From Auriscalpium vulgare (Eukaryota > Basidiomycota > Agaricomycetes > Russulales > Auriscalpiaceae), in the NCBI GenBank assembly GCA_019915015.1, contig JAHBBC010000029.1, forward strand, positions 434,001 through 498,000: DNA of 64,000 nucleotides. The letters are read 5' to 3'. The notes beneath the pieces were generated by a model that worked only from the letters and a program-made list of their open reading frames with translations, made no database searches and was not told the origin of the DNA. The position numbers and the translations under genes were made by a program. Every line of letters begins with the position of its first letter. Position 1 is the first letter of the stretch. Shown here one piece after another: positions 58,010-64,000 of the stretch.

Positions 58010-61000
58010 CTATACACGAATGTCATCTAGCAACCGGCTCCCGCTCCAGTAGAGTTCATCGTCGTCCCCTATGTCCGTTTCGTGGCTTAGGTCGTCAAAG
58101 GAGTACGGCAACGGGACCTCCCGTGTGATGCGGTACTGATCCATATTACCAAGATGCTCATTCTCGAGTCGATCTGGCAGTAGCATGTAATGAGCAGATG
58201 GACGTATAGAACATGGATACGGAAGAAACGCACATATGTTCCATTGGAACCTCCTAACAATCTCCAACATCGCTGCGATGAAACTTCGGAGGGCAACACT
58301 TGGCCCGCGGGCGGGTATGAAGAGAACCCAGACGAAGCGGATTAGGACATTCGATATCTAGGAAATCTGTATCACCTTTGTGGACGGGCCTGAATGCATT
58401 ACACATACCATCGCGCTGTAGTATAGCTGTGAACCCGCGAAGAAGAGTGCTGTTGTTAGACGCGATCATATAACGGTATTGGCCGAAGATACCAACAGGG
58501 ATGTAGCCAGAGTAAATGAGTTCCGACCGGAGAAGAGGGACCTTCGCGTGAGGGCGTAGAACAGACCAGTCCATCAACAGGTCCTTCGACGCAAAATCAG
58601 CCGTCTGTTTCTCCTGTCATGAATGTCAACTTGAAGCGCTTACCCAGGCGGATGCATATGTAGAGTAAAGGACACCAAACAAGCACCACAACACAAACGT
58701 CGGCCCACGCCCCGCGCCTTCCCGAACATCGCCTCAGTAAGAAAAACATGTAAAGTTGACCGGACGCACCATTATGTCTCCAAAGGTAGTAGGACAAATA
58801 ATATGAGATACCAGCGCCGTATTTCCCAGCCTGCCCAACCCATTTCTGTTTAGTCTCAGAAAATTCAGTTGCAGAAAGCATGCTCACATTGATGAGATGG
58901 GTAATTAGGCGAGAGTCTGAATACCGACGAAAAGACTGGAGAAGACGAGCAAGGAGGGGAAGCGCCGCTAGGATGAAAGGCACAGGCCATGCCTGAGGTC
59001 GCGAGCAGCGCGCCCAAGGGTCGGGATGTGCATCGAACCCGACAGAGTACGCGCAAGCCAAAAAGTACAGGTTTCCGAGAGTGAATGCAAGTGAGCAGAA
59101 CTGGTCCCTGCGGACAGAATTATCTGGGCATATGCATCTACGGAGGCGCCTTGACCACTCACCCCATCCAGAAGTCCGTGAACTGTAGGTCTGTGAGTCT
59201 GGTAACGGAAGCTGCGATAGAGGATGACCAGTGTAGCTGACCTCGACGCGGCGCCACCCGCTGCTCAGCTGCCGTGCGATGTTACGAAGCAGCCACCACC
59301 TGCTGTCGCGGGAGAATAAGGGAAGCGGATTGACAAGCATAGCTGCAACGAATGCGAGCCATATCAGCGGCCACGTAGTTGACGGCCCCACGCGCGCGAA
59401 TGACATCCAAAAGGAATAGGACAGTGCCGCAAGAATGATTGCGGGGATCTTGAAAGCAAATCACGGTTGAGCCACACTGGCAGGCAATACAATTCATGTG
59501 GAACCGACGAACTTCAAAATATTCGCGATGGTCAAGGCGCGTCCGAATGTCCAGCTCTTATGCGCAAAAAGTCAGAATACGACTCACCAAACGATGAAAC
59601 TCACCGAAAATGAAAACATAGTTTATTCGAGACCGGCTCCATATGAGCAAGTTAAGCCCGACCAAACACGCAAATGTTGAAGGCACCGCTAAAAGGCCGT
59701 ATATGTACAGCAGGCTATTCCACGCTGGTATTGCCGCGCGGGTGTGGGGTTGAAAACCTGCTCAACGTCGGTACTTGGCTGGCACACTAACTCGGCGGAA
59801 CACGTACTGCGTACCACGCCGTCAACAAGGGCAGGCACAGCGAGCCCAATCGCAAGGCCTGTGCGCAGCGTGCTAAAGTGGTGCGTCTTGTGCGATGAGT
59901 GAGCACGCAGGCGAGCGAGCGCGCGCTTCTTGTCCCCTCGCGCTTTGATTGCCGGCCATCAATGAAACAGGGCGCACTATCCTGGTGTGGATGAACGAAC
60001 CGAAACGTGCAGAGAACTCGTCCTCCGTATCCTTGAGCAGCCGCTGCACGAGCTCGTCGGACGCGAACGCGCAGGGCTCCACCTGGTCGCAGTCATACGC
60101 TGGAAATCCACCGAGGAGGGGGAAAACACACCTTCTCACTCATATACGGCACCTGCACTGGGGTCTGACCATTGTGGCGCTCAGCACCAACAGCGGAGTG
60201 GTCGGAGAAACAGCCGCACGGACCTTCGTTATCTTCTCAAACTTCTTCAATGCCTTACGAAACCCTGTCAAATTCAAGATCTGACCCCAAAATGCCCAAG
60301 AACCGCCGCATCAGCGCCGCGCGAAGAAAAACAAGGTCGGAACAAGAATCCCGGGGTACGCACACGGTAATTGTTCAACACTTCGAGGCCGCGATAGTGT
60401 TCGAGCACCGCTCGTTTCAGCGTCTTGCGCGCATGGTGATATTCTTCAGGGTTGTAAACCTTGCGTGGCCCGGGCTTCTCTTTGGGCTTTTCGGAGGTCA
60501 CCGTGTGCTTCTCGTCGTCGACAGGCGTGGCGGTCCGAGTACGGACAGGCGGGCGGCGCAGGAGTGCACGCCGGACCCGCTGCGGCGCGCGCAAGGCCGT
60601 TGGGAAGCGGGCGTGATCCTGCGCTTCCTGTCGATATTCCAAAGGAAGTCCGATGTCCGGGTGTCAGCAGTTGGCTCTATGTGCGATCGGTACCCGGGTA
60701 CATACGTGGAATGCCCGTCTGTGACCCTGTAGTTCAAAAAGCTGCCCACGAAGCTGCCCGCTCCGTTCGCGCGCCTCTGCCTCCCGTGCGAGGAAGAACC
60801 GTTCGATCTTGGCGAGCTCCTTGTCTAGTACGTCAAAGAACGCCAGTTGCACGGGGGACATGCGCTCTAAAAGCTCCCCGAGCGTCGGGGGTGACAGAGA
60901 CACGCTCAATGTCTTTTGTGCGACGGACGGGTAACTACGAGTGACTGCCCGAAGATGAGCGGGCAAGGACAGAAGCTAGACGGAAGCGAGCAACTCACCG

Positions 61001-61846
61001 CGGGTCGAGGAGCGCCGGCGCATACTACCGAAGAGGCGGGGAGCAATGGGGGGCCGCTCTGACGCACCGCTTTGCGAGTTTAGCGCAGGGAACTCGGAAC
61101 TCGTAACCGTGGCGGGTTGCTCGGGGCGCGGGCGGTCGCCAGTCTGGTCCTTTTCTGAAAGTTTCCGCTCGTGTGAGAATGTTACCTGCGGTATTGCACA
61201 TAGTCAGTCCTACCCATTCATGCAATTCCAAATGTCTTACCTTGGCTGGCCCTCGCTCAGCCCTCTCTGCGGCGGCAGCAGTGCCCTCATCCTCACTGAT
61301 CATTTCCTTCCTCGATTCGACGAGCACGCGACGCACGGGCTCTCCGTTCTCGTCATCCGCGTCACCGTCGTCTAGGTCCGAGCGCTTCGATAAACTCGCC
61401 TGTAACGTCTCCGGGCTCGCCGTCTCAGCGTCCGTCAAATCGTTCGCCTCCTGGGAATGTTCGCTCTCCGCAGACAAACCTTCTTGTGCGCGTCGGACGG
61501 CCGTGATACGTTTCTTGAGACCGCGATAGTCGCTGTGATATCAAGAAAATTAGGTAAAGCGCAGGCAAATGACACCTCCCTGACATGAGCCTGCATAGGG
61601 TATCCACACAGCTAATGCACAATGTGTCCTCCTACCATGCATGCATCAAGCAGCTCAAATCCAAGATGTTTACGCACATGTATGCTTTCTTCCACTCCGG
61701 GGTCTATGAAGCAGATATCTCATTCAGAAGCACGTTCACTAAAAGCATTGACCTCACAGATGCGTCGTCAAGATATCTGAACGGCTATTAGCCCAACCAC
61801 TGAATGCAAGCGAGTGATACTGTGATACGCACCGTGCAAACTTCAT
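58010..61846 (-). CDS. SYG1: SPX-EXS phosphate exporter, Syg1/XPR1 family
   Basis: Twenty-two coding exons running from 61846 down to 58010 give about 835 residues. Exons 1-3 are tiny (14, 19 and about 26 bp) and spell the canonical SPX start Met-Lys-Phe-Ala-Arg-Tyr-Leu, then Thr-Pro-Glu-Trp-Lys, joining Asp-Tyr-Arg-Gly-Leu-Lys-Lys at 61532. The SPX domain has an acidic, low-complexity insert and resumes with Lys-Ile-Glu-Arg-Phe-Phe, Glu-His-Tyr-Arg-Gly-Leu-Glu-Val-Leu-Asn-Asn-Tyr-Arg and Gly-Phe-Arg-Lys-Ala-Leu-Lys-Lys-Phe. Membrane helices and the EXS domain follow, with Asp-Gln-Phe-Cys-Ser-Leu, Leu-Trp-Arg-His, Asp-Leu-Leu-Met-Asp-Trp-Ser and Glu-Asn-Glu-His-Leu-Gly-Asn. SPX domains sense inositol pyrophosphates; XPR1 exports phosphate. 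Several introns end in AAG rather than CAG, which phase confirms. Confidence 0.9.
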
Positions 61847-62927
61847 GTGGTAGATCTGTGGCTGGAATTATTCTGTGATCAGGCCTGAATCAGGCTTTGC
61901 TATTTCGCAGGCCCATCGAACGGACAGTCGACCTGACAAACCTTTACTGCTGCTACGTCAAAGTTTTCCAGAGACAAGAACTTGAAGGCGACGCGGTTGC
62001 AAGCTCGGGAAACTTTGCCAGTCAAAATTGTTTGACGTTTCGGCTGTCAACCACGAGGCATTCGTCAGACGACACACCGTACGAAACTCCGAAGACGCCG
62101 CACTGTTCTGCAAGATGGGGCAGGAAGAGGCGAAAAACAGGAGACAATTATCTCGTCCGCGATAGCAACACCGACGTCATGACCCATCGGCATCACGCGC
62201 CCGTGCAGTGCTTGCAGGCAGGTGTGCACTAGATAGTAGTGTAATCTTATCCGGCGCTGGCTCGCCCAAATATTGGCATCCGTGGTCAACATCACACAAT
62301 GCATTTACCCCGGCCTCGCAAACACAGCTTCCGACTTCTCAATTACCACCTCTCAACCCTGACCAGGACCATACGTGGGCGTGCAGTCGGTCACCGGTCA
62401 CCGGTCCCCACCAAGGGGGAGGGAGATGTCTCGCAAAGCAAAATGTGGACGGAACATATTCAGTATGCACGCAGCCTCGGTGTGAATTTGAGCCAACTCA
62501 AGGTCGGTGAATGTAACATTCTTCGCGCGTGCCTTCTGGGTGCTGAAGCATGAGAACGGCATGGCTAAGACAGCAGTGCGCCGGCCTGGGTGAGGGTTGA
62601 AGTCTTCAGTTGCGGGCGCAGTCACAAAGATGTTGGAGGAAACTGAGTGTTCGGACAGAGAGCGGCTTTGGAAGAGGATGGCGCCAATATTTAAGAAAGC
62701 GACGGACTGTGGATCAGCTTAGGCGAAGCTTCATCGAATTGTTTAAGGCGCAATAATGCAATGGTTCAGCTGGACCCTGATAGGGAAACGAAAAAGCGGG
62801 CGGCGGGCACTGGAAAAGACTGAGTGGGGAAGAGCCCTCGGATTGATTCAGTAAGATTGTATACATCCTTCAACCTGTTGTGGAAGTGGACACATCCCGG
62901 ACCAAACACCACATCATTGTCAGGTCA
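61847..62927. other. Intergenic, no gene seen
   Basis: 1.1 kb between the SYG1 start and the end of the CHCH-domain gene. It must hold the SYG1 promoter. No coding family or RNA gene is recognised. Confidence 0.5.
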
Positions 62928-63515
62928 TTAGTATGGCGCAGCAGCGGCCTGGCACTGCGAACATGTCGACCTCTTATGTGAGTAATACATCTATGACGAT
63001 TCATGGGACGTTACTCACAGCCTTCAACTGCTCCAGATACCAAGTGCAACTCGGCAAATCCGCCTTCTCCAAGCATTTGGTGAACTCCTTCGCCTGAACC
63101 TCACAGCTGGCACCGGCACCGAAGTTGCTCTGCTGCTGCTGGGGCGGAGCCTGCTGCTGCTCGACGGGTGCCGACGAGCTCCCACCGAAAAGCATCGACG
63201 AGATGCCGTGGCCAATGGTCGAGCCGACCGCCACGGAGCCAGCGGTCGCGGCCATCTGGGCGAGCATGCCGGGCTGGGAAGACTGGGACTGCGCTTGCGA
63301 CGGCGCGTGAGCAGGTGGGGCAGGGGCGGCAGGGGCGGCAGGAGGACGGGCTGCTTGCGAAGCTGGGTAAGCGGCGGTCGATGCGCTGCGAGTTGATGCT
63401 GGTGCCGGCGCGCGCGGCGCTGGGGCAGCACGACCACGAGATTGACGCTAGGAGCGTGGGTCACTGTCAGTAGAGTAGAACGAATGACCAGAGTCGTTCA
63501 AGTGCTCACAGGCAT
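62928..63515 (-). CDS. Twin CX9C mitochondrial protein, Mix17/CHCHD2-10 type
   Basis: Three exons (63515-63510, 63447-63019, 62954-62928) encode 153 residues. The first exon is only six bases (Met-Pro) and joins Arg-Gln-Ser-Arg-Gly-Arg, the standard start of Mix17. The N-terminal half is Ala/Pro/Gln-rich; the centre has the Gly-rich helix Val-Ala-Val-Gly-Ser-Thr-Ile-Gly-His-Gly, then a Pro/Gln stretch. The C-terminal CHCH domain has two Cys-x9-Cys pairs, the last Cys in exon 3 just before Gln-Ala-Ala-Ala-Ala-Pro-Tyr. These proteins fold in the intermembrane space through Mia40 and are linked to respiration and cristae. The gene is divergent from the partial gene at 63786. Confidence 0.88.
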
Positions 63516-63785
63516 CGAGTGTTGAGAGAGTGGTAAGTGGAAGAGTTGGTGACGGGACGCGCAAGCGGAGAACAAGCGGCAAATTCTTATGAATCCCTCG
63601 GCAGCCAATCGGCAAGCGATCCGTACCGGAACCTTCCAGACGGCCTCGGACTTCCGACGCGTGTGCCGGCCGTGCCGAACGCCCATTTGTCGCCGCCGCC
63701 CGCCGCCCGCCAGCCGCCGCCAGCACTCGACCGTGACCTCGTCGGCGCGCGCACACACCCTCGCTCGCGTCTGCTTCTTGCCACC

Positions 63786-64000
63786 ATGTCTGGGCCTGCC
63801 ATTCTGCACGCTGTTGCGCCTGGCGCGCGCACTCCTGTCTTTTCGTCCTTGATCTGGTCGCTTTCGTCCTCGGCCTCCTCGTCACACCCCGCCTTCACCA
63901 ACGCGTCCGCGTCGACATCCCTCCTGCGCGCAAAACGTGTGCCCCGTGCTGCTCCAATCGTTACCCTCGTGACGATGAAGAGTTTAGGTGGTGTCCGCGG
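63786..64000 (+). CDS. 5' part of an unidentified gene (runs off the window)
   Basis: An ATG in a good fungal context (CCACCATG) opens a frame with no stop to the window edge, 71 complete codons. The N-terminus is Ser/Ala-rich with Arg and Lys and no acidic residues over the visible stretch, which fits a mitochondrial targeting sequence. It lies 270 bp from the divergent Mix17 start, so a shared promoter is plausible. No family could be assigned; an intron may begin before the window ends. Confidence 0.4.
   Translation, partial: MSGPAILHAVAPGARTPVFSSLIWSLSSSASSSHPAFTNASASTSLLRAKRVPRAAPIVTLVTMKSLGGVR

Overview
The window is nuclear DNA of a filamentous fungus, almost certainly a basidiomycete (Agaricomycetes, Polyporales-like). 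The evidence is GC-rich genes packed on both strands, many introns of about 48-65 nt with GT..AG ends and short exons, and families typical of that group: DUF6593, DUF3455, basidiomycete single-pass membrane proteins with a Ser-rich stalk, an arrestin-like protein and a tandem P450 pair. I rebuilt exon-intron structures by hand from splice signals, codon phase and continuity of protein families; the spliced lengths are multiples of three. Each CDS is given as its start-to-stop span with introns inside.

Layout. 0.2-4.8 kb: two single-pass membrane proteins and a perilipin-like lipid-droplet protein, all on the minus strand. 5.5-8.5 kb: a CORVET/TRAP1 (Vps3/Vps39-type) tethering subunit that lacks its usual N-terminal CNH domain. 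9.7-15 kb: a secreted DUF3455 protein, a stand-alone Nup96-type nucleoporin and a DUF6593 protein. 17.4-30.1 kb: a housekeeping block holding Ubc4/5, a Cue3/ASCC2-type protein, RPA3, ABCE1/Rli1, Pin4 parvulin, a diamine-type N-acetyltransferase, NAC-beta and PIG-S. 30.4-36.9 kb: a Snt1/NCoR-like SANT protein, coactosin and an Rrg9/neugrin-like mitochondrial protein. 37.9-44.1 kb: a tandem duplication of about 3 kb carrying a cytochrome P450; one copy is broken and the other intact, followed by an adiponectin-receptor-like (PAQR) protein. 45.7-48.2 kb: Sec62 and an Mgr3-like TPR protein. 48.2-52.4 kb: a long stretch without a recognisable gene. 52.4-64 kb: an arrestin-like protein, Vps16, a Syg1/XPR1 phosphate exporter with 22 coding exons, a Mix17/CHCHD2-type protein and the start of an unidentified gene.

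Most genes do unrelated core jobs: translation and ribosome recycling (ABCE1, Cue3, NAC), ER translocation and GPI anchoring (Sec62, PIG-S), endolysosomal tethering (Vps16 and the Vps3/39-like protein), and mitochondrial upkeep (Mgr3, Rrg9, Mix17). They form no pathway cluster. Several neighbours are head-to-head and share short intergenic promoters: Rli1/Pin4, PIG-S/Snt1, coactosin/Rrg9, PAQR/Sec62 and Mix17/last gene.

I did not find a novel multi-gene system, mobile element with readable enzymes, CRISPR array or rRNA/tRNA gene. The most informative items are the P450 duplication (two separate lesions in one copy, a near-identical 436-bp tract suggesting gene conversion, and a relic of the neighbouring gene at the junction), the CNH-less tethering subunit, the Nup96 without a Nup98 part, and two GC-AG introns.
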